A DNA stretch of 64,000 nt from Nocardioides flavescens (GTDB taxonomy: Bacteria > Actinomycetota > Actinomycetes > Propionibacteriales > Nocardioidaceae): the NCBI RefSeq assembly GCF_009823805.1, contig NZ_WUEK01000001.1, forward strand, positions 494,704 through 558,703, written 5' to 3'. Both the position numbers and the translations under genes were made by a program. Positions 17,601-25,058 of this stretch are shown piece after piece (positions within the stretch are counted from its first letter, which is position 1; the number at the start of each line of letters is the position of its first letter). The notes under the pieces are model-generated. The model was not told where the DNA came from, made no database searches, and saw nothing but the letters and a program-made list of their open reading frames with translations.

Positions 17601-20526
17601 TGCTCCACCCCAGCCCCAGCTGGGACGCCTGCGCCGGGGAGTCGCCTACGAGGCCATCGACGACCGCGGACGAGTAGCCCATAGACATCTGCGGCGCCTC
17701 GCCGGCCTGTCCCGTGGGCATTGTGAAGGGATAGGACCAGCGGAAGTCACCCGAGCCATCTCCGACCTGCCAGCCCGCAGATGTCTCGAGCGCGGACGGA
17801 GCGCTTGAGGCTGACCCGCCGCCGCTCGTTCCGCCTCCGTTCGACCCGTTCGACGCAGCAGCCATCGCATAGCCCCCGGCGCCGGCGCGGACCTGATACA
17901 CCAGCCCGCGACACAGGGCACCGTCAGAACCGTTGGTCGACAACTCCCACGCTGCCCGCGACTGAGCGGGCTGGGGTGCATTCGGGTCTTTGGTGTCGAG
18001 GTAGGTGTCGTCGGCACCGTCGCCGTCGTCGTAACCTGAGCTCTCGTCCCTCTCGTTGGCGCTGTACTTGCCTAGCGCCTCCTCATCTTGACTATCGTCA
18101 TCTCCGTCCCACTCAGTCGCATCCGGGGTAGGAGCGCTGCTAGCTCCGTAGTACCGCGCTGGGGAGAAGCAGTTTTGCATCGCCGCCTGCGTCTGACCTG
18201 TCGGCACCGCCTCGCCACTGTTCAATGGCGGAGTTGCGGTGAACGCGAGTGACTTGGTCGTTGGGTCGTTGACCGACGGCACGGGAACGCTTACGCGACA
18301 TGCGGCAACCTGTGGGGTCGTCTCGCGGCAGGCTGGGAACGCCTCCACGATCAACCGGTCAGACCAATTCCCGCCGTACGCCTTCTCGAAGCTCGCGTAC
18401 GAAACCTGAACGTCGATATCGTTGTGGGAGCCCCCGGGCGTATTTGCCGAGTCAGCAGTCCTCGTCAAACCGATCTGAAAGGCCGACGACGATGGCGTCG
18501 TCGACGTCGCAGGTCCGACCAGACGCGCGGCGAACGAGTCCCCGTCGGCGTCGGCGCCGGCGGCTGGGCGTGTGTCCTCTTCGCACGAGCCACCCGTGCA
18601 TTCGTCCTCGCCAAGGAGAACCGGGGTAGCACGCATCGCGATCGGGCCCGACGTTCCGGACGCTGTCGTGGCAGTCCGCCACGATGTCTTGCCCACGCTA
18701 GACGCCGTATATCCGGACCCGCCGGGAAGGCTCTGCGAAGAGGCCGAAAGCGAGTCCACGCGTCCTGATCCCGAACCCGCGAACTCGCTGGGCAACGCCC
18801 GGGCCGCCGTTTCGGGGAAGGTATCTTGGGGCGCGTCCGGCTCGTAAGGGATTAGCGGGCACTCTGCGACAGTCACCGAGTAACCGCGACTGGCGTCCAC
18901 CGGACTGCCGAGCGATCCGACTCCATTCAGCGTGCCCTTCGGCAGCCCCGTGAACTCGGTGCTGACGCTCGCACCAGCCGCGACGCTGGCCCAGGACTGC
19001 GACTGGCCATTCAGGGTCAGCTGAAGCGGCGCGGCATAGTTGTTGGGGTTGTTCGCCGACACGGCGACGCGGCCGGTGTTGTTGTAACCCGGGTCACTGC
19101 ACCGCGTCTGCGACGCTGAGATGTCGGGCGGGTTGTGCGACGAGGCTGGAGGCGGCGCCGTGTAGGTGACGATCAGCTCCGGCGGCACGTCGGCCAAGCG
19201 AGGCTTGAATGCGATCAGGTGGGCGACGTTATGTTGGGGCACGACCACTAGCCCGGTGTGTGTCGATGGGGTGTCGATCCATCCCTGCACGATGGAGCTC
19301 AGGCCCGGGAACGTTACCAAGCCGCTGCTGGCATTGATGTTAATGGACGAAAGTGTGCCGACCGGCGCACCAGGATTTCCGCTAGCCCATCCATTGCTGC
19401 CGTTGTAAGTATTCCAGGTCGCTGCGTTTGTGAAGGCGTTTGCAGTCCGACCAAGTCCGTACGACTGGGCGCTGCCATTTGTCGAGTTGTTTGCGCCAAC
19501 GGACATCCGAACATACGCGTCGTTGATTGTCGAGCCTGCGGGGATCGCGTTGGTGTTAAAGTCGAGCAGACCGCGGAACCGGTTACCCGAAGCGTCCTTG
19601 CCGACACGGATGAACTCATTTCCGTTGGCACAGAACGACGTCGTCGGTGCTTGACTCTTCAGAACGCAGTCGATGCTCTGGGGTAGATCGGGCCGTCCGA
19701 TAGTCGGGTCTACGACGACGGGATAGATGCGCTCAGACGCCGTGAGCCATTCCATGCTTGGCCGGACCTCGAGGATCCATCCCGTTCCAACGCGGCTCAG
19801 CTCGTAGCCCACCGACTGCGAGAGGGCGGGCGCCGGCGTGGCGGAGTCGTACATGAACCCTGCCGGGATCACGGCCTTAACCACACTGCTCGAGTCTGTG
19901 AACTCGATCGCGCCTGAATTGCTCAGGTTCGGGGTGAGTCCGGCACTTGCAGAGATGTCGTACGTGAAGACTGGGGCGTTGACCGGTGGGACATCTAGAG
20001 TAATTGACTCTTTGACGCTGTCTCCCTGTGCCTCGAGTTCCACCGACGAGGCGCCCTCGACGTCATCGAAGGTCGCAGTTGCATCACTGACGTCCGGAGT
20101 GCCATCGAGCCCCCGCATCTTCAGGGTGACCCATACACCGTCCGTGGAGAACTTGATAGGATGACGACCCGCATCCTCTGGGATCTGCACGCGATAGGCG
20201 GCTTCAGCGTTTTCGACTGCATACGTCGAACCCGCCGCGTCGACCAGGCTGTTATCGACCGGGGCCCAGTCGCCAGCGGCCGTTTCGTAGTTGATGGCCT
20301 CTAGCGCGTTCTCAACTCGTATCGAACCATCTGGCAGCAAGAAGCTGTTGGACGTCTCCGTCGACAAAGACGGCACGAGCACCGGCTCTACATTAGGCGG
20401 TGCAGGTGGGCCGAGTTCCGAGTCCTGCTCCCCCGGCGACGCAACCGCCGTAACGCCGAAAAGCTGGGCCACAAGCGCGAGCAGCACGGGTACCACAGCG
20501 CGTTGAATGAAATTTCGGACAGGCAC
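11671..20526 (-). CDS. secreted RHS/YD-repeat polymorphic toxin with C-terminal GIY-YIG-like nuclease
   Basis: 2,951 residues from the GTG at 20526, chosen because GGAGGA lies six bases upstream. A signal peptide (basic NFIQR then a hydrophobic run ending VTAVASPG) is followed by beta-rich wall-type domains with a DNRLRE-like segment near residue 330, and then long RHS/YD repeats. The RHS core ends at about NPYAYARNNPVSLMDPSG. After a hydrophobic pre-toxin stretch the last 91 residues (2861-2951) look like a GIY-YIG nuclease: VYFGLVNGKPVYAGITN, the RRQ.QH arginine helix and a glutamate in AIEQALI. It probably acts as a contact-dependent DNase against competitors. Imm26-like immunity follows directly. 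Confidence 0.88.
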   Translation of the reverse strand: MPVRNFIQRAVVPVLLALVAQLFGVTAVASPGEQDSELGPPAPPNVEPVLVPSLSTETSNSFLLPDGSIRVENALEAINYETAAGDWAPVDNSLVDAAGSTYAVENAEAAYRVQIPEDAGRHPIKFSTDGVWVTLKMRGLDGTPDVSDATATFDDVEGASSVELEAQGDSVKESITLDVPPVNAPVFTYDISASAGLTPNLSNSGAIEFTDSSSVVKAVIPAGFMYDSATPAPALSQSVGYELSRVGTGWILEVRPSMEWLTASERIYPVVVDPTIGRPDLPQSIDCVLKSQAPTTSFCANGNEFIRVGKDASGNRFRGLLDFNTNAIPAGSTINDAYVRMSVGANNSTNGSAQSYGLGRTANAFTNAATWNTYNGSNGWASGNPGAPVGTLSSININASSGLVTFPGLSSIVQGWIDTPSTHTGLVVVPQHNVAHLIAFKPRLADVPPELIVTYTAPPPASSHNPPDISASQTRCSDPGYNNTGRVAVSANNPNNYAAPLQLTLNGQSQSWASVAAGASVSTEFTGLPKGTLNGVGSLGSPVDASRGYSVTVAECPLIPYEPDAPQDTFPETAARALPSEFAGSGSGRVDSLSASSQSLPGGSGYTASSVGKTSWRTATTASGTSGPIAMRATPVLLGEDECTGGSCEEDTRPAAGADADGDSFAARLVGPATSTTPSSSAFQIGLTRTADSANTPGGSHNDIDVQVSYASFEKAYGGNWSDRLIVEAFPACRETTPQVAACRVSVPVPSVNDPTTKSLAFTATPPLNSGEAVPTGQTQAAMQNCFSPARYYGASSAPTPDATEWDGDDDSQDEEALGKYSANERDESSGYDDGDGADDTYLDTKDPNAPQPAQSRAAWELSTNGSDGALCRGLVYQVRAGAGGYAMAAASNGSNGGGTSGGGSASSAPSALETSAGWQVGDGSGDFRWSYPFTMPTGQAGEAPQMSMGYSSAVVDGLVGDSPAQASQLGLGWSMEPGHISRTYASCYDDSSPTNRDLSGNLCWRTQGGTVVNDLNLVLEGRSTRIIKDGTSGAYRLQDDAGWKVEVGSGGSNGFVADQGAPLPDNADGNDEFFKLTSPDGTRYFFGYGTTSVWTVPVRGNNSGEPCNGQSITATACIQGWQWNLDRVVDADGNRVKYTYASQQNKYKTNGSLVSYTAAGQLATIQYGFPRPTPAPENESMSPQVVVQVETVDRCVAAINWTKNQDGFNTDRPDCGQADAGGSQRQWPDVPTDLLCMNKTAANCDNTSPAFFSTKLYANLKTYRGPNLQTPGGTQNTPPTDIYVFKYSMPDPDGTPGAGDQKPDEADLLLQAVQHVPRDNSTTKPTSYALPGVLFDYKPLANRVVAEGNSDKLLKKYRLDKVTNELGGTTEVTYGQQNRCTKAMVDNFSAFNSTGDCFTPRRPGENGGRLAWYHKYLVTRLQLGDRALRLDGATNEPSLGKMRQYRYTYRGEPGWRFDGESKNTPLKYRSWSDWRGYQTTLIRTMKVNRTNPSTPTNTAKSLRRVVVFRGFYGSRVNNSGQKYVTGYTSNDATTGYRRGYVSTVEQGPAGDRNLRDRNSLRGKIAEETVLEPPEEAFCTSGQQSPCKAKWITRTYHGFEIYRSALSSHGLAANFTGERMTRMHTRVTRGNAQNGTSNDRRHTIERTFHEGGTSHRGLLLGVVTELTDKGASTTAKPGGDRNICTLTTWAGNTTNDKWIRVPTRVRVLDQQTGDTCTQPVSDITNKYDGYSSAAAQPDTSITRGQLTRVETAASSAAQPNLPAIVTSTRYDNYGRIIGTTDGKNFDTTTSYLSSSNTTGCGFDDLPCQVTVTTNRSQVVSKLEPRRGLPEEVTDFGNPAASANDDAKTTTTYDGYGRVLTVTSPKLQGTGKTSISYDYAVYGSNTVNGYQPAQIKTTSQRAGAGAGATTDVSYAYMDGWGRTIEAQSLQADGSGRVASATGYDELGTPYLSVPVIANADQPGSGLINANPANAVRWNQTLTDAAGRVTEVEHRNGANSIRYTDRATQQGDRTITTARAGGNDVTGTTVTTVDGWGRTSRVEQHLTAATVDQPPTAQAPATAASYTYDGNNNLTDISADISGTRLWHYEYDLAGRRVATSDPDTGTTSATFDANSNQVTTRNPVDGILKTIYDDQDRPTKQFKLLNGTGPEPGDCVDPPATQTDCSPIAKWTYDAATNGDGRPAVSTSYTHLGTFTESVDGYDLNGNPLQQTYDYYPTDSGRVTFSNSQTYNDADMVTSTTYGAVANLAAMTVSTSFGPDAAVATMTATQTGQPSTNLLTATYDKAGRPLRALSEGADASRHLNREYAWDNATGRLTRVGGSAFGTLDYSYDTIGNVGSVLASNLYKNAPPNYVNSAWCYGYDGLNRISYAMTGRAGECLVAPDTTQLVGASETRFYGYSKDRLSSVNTYVPDTAGDAAVSNYAYQGAGPHHATQITTDVELEATPRNTALHYDPVGRADQISTDAGVATYSYNPTGTLKSVTGPDLNSDSDITVLDSDYAYDTAGMRVGLRERYKLVRGFTTNLTYYAGGTEVSIANGGAAQARRVFTSPGGKPLATVFGQGTSTTPSAPTWTFSLGDAQNSVRFVRGATTDTRPTYRPFGEQIANGGNDRRGYLNKPVDRTGDVRLDQRNYPARLNVLTSPDALFNVDDPDSLNPYAYARNNPVSLMDPSGLEPRPWHNPDYNEETDGPANPYGDTGLGESTLMGSSYGVPINYNTDTPAQIAAAERIYDILGTQYQSTAPDLPPRSTRDWIGLGVGLGITVVGGAACTAGTAGFGLAVCFGATGAAGSLAENAISDSGDHSASGYVKAAVLGGALGAGTAGLGSAGRGLLATTGRGAGGSIARALPSFPRALAGGAADTHVYFGLVNGKPVYAGITNNFARRQAQHGSRFVLDQITTAPVTRGQARAIEQALIVRNPGFQNKINSISPKHPYYQEAVGWGEAWLVQNGL

Positions 20527-21010
20527 GGCGGGTCCTCCGACCACTCGCTGCCGGCAAACGCTGGCTGTGCGCACGCTAAGAGGAACCTGAGAACGCTTAC
20601 AAGACGATCCACTGGCAATCCGCCAATTGGACTAGACGCACGATCCGTCAATGGCCCATTGTGACTATCGAACCGCGGTCTTGGATTGGGCAGAGCCAAA
20701 CTTTTCGTTACTTGGCCGAAACGATGCGATGGGTCACGGGGCGGCAGGCGCCGTGGTCTCAGTTCCCGAGAAAACGCGCCGATCGCATGCGGCTGTACAT
20801 AGGGATATGCGTCCCGCCGTTCGGCTCGATCGGGCGCAGTCGGGTCAGCAAAGGGCGACTGGCCTGAGCTGTTGCTGCCCAGCGGCCGAACTAATCCTCC
20901 GCGACCAGTGCACGCTCACGACCAAGCGACGCAACGACGGCCTCCCCCGTTGGTATGCTACCGTTGCTTGATCCGGCCTGCCGGTGCCGCCCGAAGAATG
21001 TCGGTCACAG
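20527..21010. other. upstream region of the RHS gene; no gene seen
   Basis: About 480 bases. No frame has convincing codon usage or a known family. The part next to 20526 holds the ribosome site of the RHS gene and should hold its promoter; no single promoter can be picked with confidence. Confidence 0.5.
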
Positions 21011-21640
21011 TCAGCCCGGTGAGGTGGGCGGCCTCGATGGTTGAGACGTCCTGCGGCGGCGGGGGGACGCTAGACCCTTGCTGAACCACTCGCTCGGGTG
21101 CACCAGCTCGGCGCCCGTACGCCAGGTCAGCTCGACCCGGTCGGGATAGATGTACCGCCTTCCCGCGCCGCGGTGGATGACCAGGCGCTTAAGTTGAACA
21201 GCGAATACAGTCCGTCGCTGCTCATCGCTACTGCAACACCATCTGCGCTGTTCCATCAGCTTCCTGCCCTGTCTGGGCAGCGGCGTGCATTCGCCGTCGA
21301 GCCAGCGGGCAATCGAGGCCATTGAGTCGCCAGCGAGGGCACGGGACGCCGTGCCCCGCACCCAGTCGATGCGGGCTCGATCTTGGTCCAGCACGACCCC
21401 GGGTCCATGGGGGTTCGCCGCGGAAGCCGGTCAATCTCCAGATAACTACCGCGTCGCACCACTCTCGCGCCGCGACGAGCCTACGCGCTGGCTGGGGAAG
21501 CGCTTGGTGGCGGACACTCTGTCGTCGACGAACTCGCCGACAACGGTCCACCGACGCGCCTCGGCGAGCCGCCGACCGGACTCGAGCTGCCGCGCGACCG
21601 AGACCGACAGCTCGGAGGACACCCAGACCCTGGCGCAAAG
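21011..21640 (-). pseudogene. decayed serine recombinase
   Basis: On the minus strand the frame begins VSSELSVSVARQLESGRRLA and goes on to ARRWTVVGEFVDDRVSATKR, the start of the resolvase domain, in one frame. The following catalytic part (VVIWRLTGFR) is in another frame, and DWVRGTASRALAGDSMASIARWLDGE (a recombinase-domain helix segment) in a third. The zinc-ribbon part is absent; a short tail with DRVELTWRTG remains. The start codon and several hundred bases are missing, so it is inactive and marks an older integrated element. Confidence 0.7.
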
Positions 21641-21808
21641 AACAGCAGTAGGGGACGTGGGCGCGGCAGGAAGCGCGCGGAGACGAAACTAGCAATGACC
21701 CCAAAGCGATATGCAGAGCGCGTCGACTTAAATGTCAAAGCGGCCCACAGCAGCGGGCTGCGCCCAGCGTCGTCGTTATGGACCGCTGGGCGCAACTCGC
21801 CTGGGGCG

Positions 21809-22156
21809 TTAGTTCGCGGAGTCGAAGGCGTCGCGGACGGCTTGCGGGATGCGGCCGCGCTCGGGGACGTCGAGACCATTGCTCTTTGCCCAGTCACGGA
21901 GATCCTTGGCGGAGGGGCCGTCGGTTGCTGCTGCCTGGGTGCGGGATGAGCTGCGCGTTGAGGACTTGCGGCCTTGCTTCTGGGACACGGCGATGTAGTC
22001 CTGGAAGAGGCCACGGAACTTGTCGGCGTTCTTGGTGGTGAGGTCGATGGAGTACTGCTGACCGTCGAGGGAGTAGGTGACAGTCTCTCCCTTACCGTCG
22101 GCAATGTCCTCGCCGGTGATGTCGTCTACGAGCTGGGTGATTACGCGTTGGGCCAC
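21809..22156 (-). CDS. lsr2: Lsr2-family nucleoid protein
   Basis: 115 residues from the GTG at 22156 (the frame is open further upstream, but VAQRVITQLVDDITG is the family's standard beginning). The N-terminal half is the dimerisation domain (LDGQQYSIDLTTKNADKFRG...), followed by a basic Ser/Arg linker and the DNA-binding domain with RDWAKSNGLDVPERGRIPQ, in which RGR inserts in the minor groove of AT-rich DNA. Lsr2 silences horizontally acquired AT-rich genes. An island copy may act in trans on this island or replace the host protein. It stands alone between a dead recombinase and the RES gene. Confidence 0.92.
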   Translation of the reverse strand: MAQRVITQLVDDITGEDIADGKGETVTYSLDGQQYSIDLTTKNADKFRGLFQDYIAVSQKQGRKSSTRSSSRTQAAATDGPSAKDLRDWAKSNGLDVPERGRIPQAVRDAFDSAN

Positions 22157-22357
22157 GGAAGAGTTTATACCACTTCTAGGCCCGAAGGAGTTCGCGCTTA
22201 CCCAGTTCTCGGACGTGCCACCAGCTAGGGTCGCCACGCTTTGAGCCAGTCGCGAACGTCAAAGCAGATCGAAATCTACGTCGCTAGCTCGGGCCAGCGC
22301 AGGCCAGAATGCTTCGAGGAACCGCCCTCAAGGCACCACCGGGGCGCACAACCTGCG

Positions 22358-23026
22358 CTAGAGCACGACGGTTGATGGACAACTTACGACAATATTGGCG
22401 GCCGCGCCAAGGTCACGGACCAGGGTCCACCCGTCCAGCTGGTCCAGCTTATGCAAGCGGTCACTGTCCGCGAACGGACTCGCTGCTAAGCGGTCCTCGA
22501 ATAGGACGTAGGACTTTGCCGTGTTCGAGCGGGCACTCATCCACACCAAGCCTTGGGCCCAGTCCACCTGCGCGTGAACGGCCTTTGCCCACGCTACGGT
22601 GCGCCAATAGTGGCGACTGGTGGTGGCGGTGATCCGCTCCGGGCGTAGGCCAAGCGCTTGCAAGCCGGGATCGTGGAACTCGACCAAAACGAGATCGAGA
22701 GCCGCCGCGGTCGTCAGCATTGAGAGGTCTCGGCCGATGAGCCGCGAGCCGCGGAACCGCTTCTTACTCGGCGTAACTGGTACATCGTGAAACACAGACT
22801 CAAAGATCGCGCATGCTGGCGTTTCGCCAGCATACAAGACACCGACAGTCGCACCCCGGTCGTTGTCGAAGAAGTGAAAGCGCCCACCGGCCCCGTACCG
22901 GTCGTTGAACCCGAGGGCTGGCACAAGCCGGCTGTGCGTCCGATAGAGGACCGACTCCGCCGGCAGCAACTGGCACTGTGCGAGATCTGCCAAGTTGGCT
23001 GGCGGCGGCGGCACGAGGAACGACAT
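22358..23026 (-). CDS. RES-domain protein, probable NAD-degrading toxin
   Basis: 222 residues. The RES domain (named for Arg, Glu, Ser) is shown by R29 in VLYRTHS, R49 in GGRFHFF, GVLYAGETPACAIFESVF with E76, and a late SARSNT serine. Characterised RES toxins of RES-Xre systems degrade NAD+. It begins 10 bases downstream of the kinase/antitoxin fusion gene on the same strand, so the pair is one operon with the antitoxin first, as is usual. It is longer than the usual RES toxin of about 150-230 residues only slightly. Confidence 0.8.
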   Translation of the reverse strand: MSFLVPPPPANLADLAQCQLLPAESVLYRTHSRLVPALGFNDRYGAGGRFHFFDNDRGATVGVLYAGETPACAIFESVFHDVPVTPSKKRFRGSRLIGRDLSMLTTAAALDLVLVEFHDPGLQALGLRPERITATTSRHYWRTVAWAKAVHAQVDWAQGLVWMSARSNTAKSYVLFEDRLAASPFADSDRLHKLDQLDGWTLVRDLGAAANIVVSCPSTVVL

Positions 23027-23036
23027 CGGCGCAAGA

Positions 23037-23999
23037 CTACTGGATCAGCTCCGCCTGCACTGCCCGACGGAACTCGTTTCCATCTACGTCAACTGGCCGA
23101 CGTGCATCAAGCTCGCCGTTTTCGCTCAGCAACCAGCCGACAAACTCCCAACTTGACATCACCGGCCGCAGCGCAGACCACCCCTCAGCCACTGCAGGCC
23201 GAATACCCGAGGCGTCGAGCGCGAACCGTGGCACAAGCGGCATGCCAGCAAAGGCAAGCGAAAGGAGACGCCCGTCGCCCAGGATCTGCTTAACCCACTC
23301 TTGGTCCCGGCCCGTCAACCGGGCGATATCAGACGGCAACAACAACTCGAACTCAGCAGTTACTTCGTTCAAGATGTCTCGCTTTTCGGCGAGCGTGTAC
23401 CCGTCGACAAACAAGGGTCCCACCTGATCCCGACGACCGGCACTGCGTGCCAGTTGCTGGATGTGCAAGGCGTTCTCGGCGACTGAGCGTGACGCATCAA
23501 GAATGAGGTCGGCGTGCGATAGCAATTGGCGATTGACGTCAGCGTCGAGGTTCATGTTAACTTCACTCAAGTCACGAATTTTCGCCATTCCATCGTGTAC
23601 ACTTTTCTTGAGCAGTACCAAGAGATTATTGCGGTCGGAGAATCGCTGACGCAGGCGCTCTTGAATCTCATAGTGGTGAACGCTGTTGATGATCAACAGC
23701 TGGGCGTCGTCGCGGACCTGCCGCAGCACCGTGTCGATGAGGCCGTCGGGGTCGGACTCGACCCACGATTGCCCCGTTACCCGCAAGATATCCGCTGGGG
23801 CATCGCCACCGGCTCGATTGTGTACGGCTTCGGCGAAACTAACCGTCTGCGCGCCGGGGAAGTCATCGTCGAGGAGATCTGCTAGCGCCCGCTTGCCGGC
23901 GTCCACCTCGCCAGCGATCGTGACCACCAGACGTTCGCTGTGCGACCGGCCTCGTCGCCGCCGCGTGACATCGGGCAGAGGCGTGACAGCTGCATTCAC
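23037..23999 (-). CDS. P-loop kinase-like domain fused to RES-antitoxin-like domain
   Basis: 320 residues. Residues about 23-185 look like a nucleoside-monophosphate-kinase-type P-loop domain, but the Walker A (GEVDAGKR, 30-37) has arginine where Ser/Thr is expected, so it may bind without phosphorylating. From about 205 the protein carries a helix-turn-helix-like segment (LPSDIARLTGRDQEWVKQIL), then VPRFALDASG and WEFVGWLLSENGELDARRPV, the pattern of the toxin-binding end of Xre/MbcA-type RES antitoxins. The RES gene follows 10 bases later. The domain joining is my inference from the sequence; the same two domain types occur separately at 26248-26658 and 27423-27989. Confidence 0.65.
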   Translation of the reverse strand: MNAAVTPLPDVTRRRRGRSHSERLVVTIAGEVDAGKRALADLLDDDFPGAQTVSFAEAVHNRAGGDAPADILRVTGQSWVESDPDGLIDTVLRQVRDDAQLLIINSVHHYEIQERLRQRFSDRNNLLVLLKKSVHDGMAKIRDLSEVNMNLDADVNRQLLSHADLILDASRSVAENALHIQQLARSAGRRDQVGPLFVDGYTLAEKRDILNEVTAEFELLLPSDIARLTGRDQEWVKQILGDGRLLSLAFAGMPLVPRFALDASGIRPAVAEGWSALRPVMSSWEFVGWLLSENGELDARRPVDVDGNEFRRAVQAELIQ

Positions 24000-24104
24000 A
24001 CGCTCACGATAGCCGCTGGCCGCTAGACTGACATGGAGCGCCTACTTGCCTCAAGCTTGCATCAGCCCAGCCGCTCTCCCCATTCAGGTTCGCTGGAGTG
24101 ACAC

Positions 24105-25058
24105 ATGGTGATCGACACCGACGCAGCCAGTCAGACGCTTCGAAGCGCGTCAGTTCGCGTCGAGAGTCACGAACTGCTCATCAGCCGGCTCGATGTATCG
24201 GATCAGGCGGCGGATATCACCCTGCCAGCGAACTGTGGCGGTCTTGGCCGGGTGCACCGGTTTGCCCAAGATCAAGGCGGCGGTTGGCCCTCGAACCCGC
24301 TACCCAGCATGCCCGCAAGCGTCCATCTCAACGTGCCGCTCGCCGACTCGGTCTTTGCCCAAGTTTTCCAGAATGCGGCATGCAATTGGCGATGCTGGTA
24401 CTGCTTCGTGCCGTTCAATCTGTTACGGGCCGACGAGAACCGATCGACATGGGTCAGCGCCGAGTCCCTCGTCGACCAGTATCTCGCTGTGCCTGACCGT
24501 CCGGCAATCCTCGATCTCTCCGGTGGCCAACCAGACCTTGCACCGGAATGGCCGCTGTGGACCCTTCGACACCTCAAACGCCGCGGGGCCGACAGCACTA
24601 CCTTTCTGTGGTCGGACGACAACCTATCCAACGACTACCTGTTCCGCTTTCTCAGCGACGACGACATCGACTTCCTTGCCGGGCACCCCGGGTACGGCCG
24701 CGTTGGGTGTCTCAAGGGGTTTGACGGCGAGTCATTCGCATTCAACACCGGCGCTCATCCTGAGCTATTTCAACGCCAACTGGACCTGCTCACCCGTATC
24801 GCCGAACGGTTTCCCTCGCTCTGGCTGTACATCACGCTGACCGCTCCTGAGGTACCGCTGCAGCCAGCAACGGTAATTGGACGCTTGCAGGACGAGCTTG
24901 AGCGTCGCTCCCCCGGGATTGTTGCACGAACAGTGCCGCTCCGCGTGTTTCCGTTCTCGCCCACGCGGCCGCGCATGCGCACCGACCATCAGGCCGCACT
25001 GGAGGTTCAGGAACAGCTCGTGACGCTTTGGACTGAGGAGGCTGGACAGCGGGCCTAG
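24105..25058 (+). CDS. radical SAM domain protein
   Basis: 317 residues from an ATG with GGAG seven bases upstream. The [4Fe-4S] binding motif CX3CX2C is CNWRCWYC at 93-100, followed by LDLSGGQPDL in the place of the SAM-binding GGE motif. The barrel goes on through LWSDDNLSN, VGCLKGFDGES and LYITLT, similar to radical SAM enzymes related to pyruvate-formate-lyase activators. No SPASM or B12 domain is seen. The substrate is unknown. It is divergent from the kinase/antitoxin gene (105-base gap) and its stop codon overlaps the end of the convergent methyltransferase gene by four bases. Confidence 0.82.
   Translation: MVIDTDAASQTLRSASVRVESHELLISRLDVSDQAADITLPANCGGLGRVHRFAQDQGGGWPSNPLPSMPASVHLNVPLADSVFAQVFQNAACNWRCWYCFVPFNLLRADENRSTWVSAESLVDQYLAVPDRPAILDLSGGQPDLAPEWPLWTLRHLKRRGADSTTFLWSDDNLSNDYLFRFLSDDDIDFLAGHPGYGRVGCLKGFDGESFAFNTGAHPELFQRQLDLLTRIAERFPSLWLYITLTAPEVPLQPATVIGRLQDELERRSPGIVARTVPLRVFPFSPTRPRMRTDHQAALEVQEQLVTLWTEEAGQRA

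Noticed and set aside
16282..17808. 508-codon plus-strand frame inside the RHS gene
   Set aside because: Antisense shadow of RHS coding sequence without known motifs.
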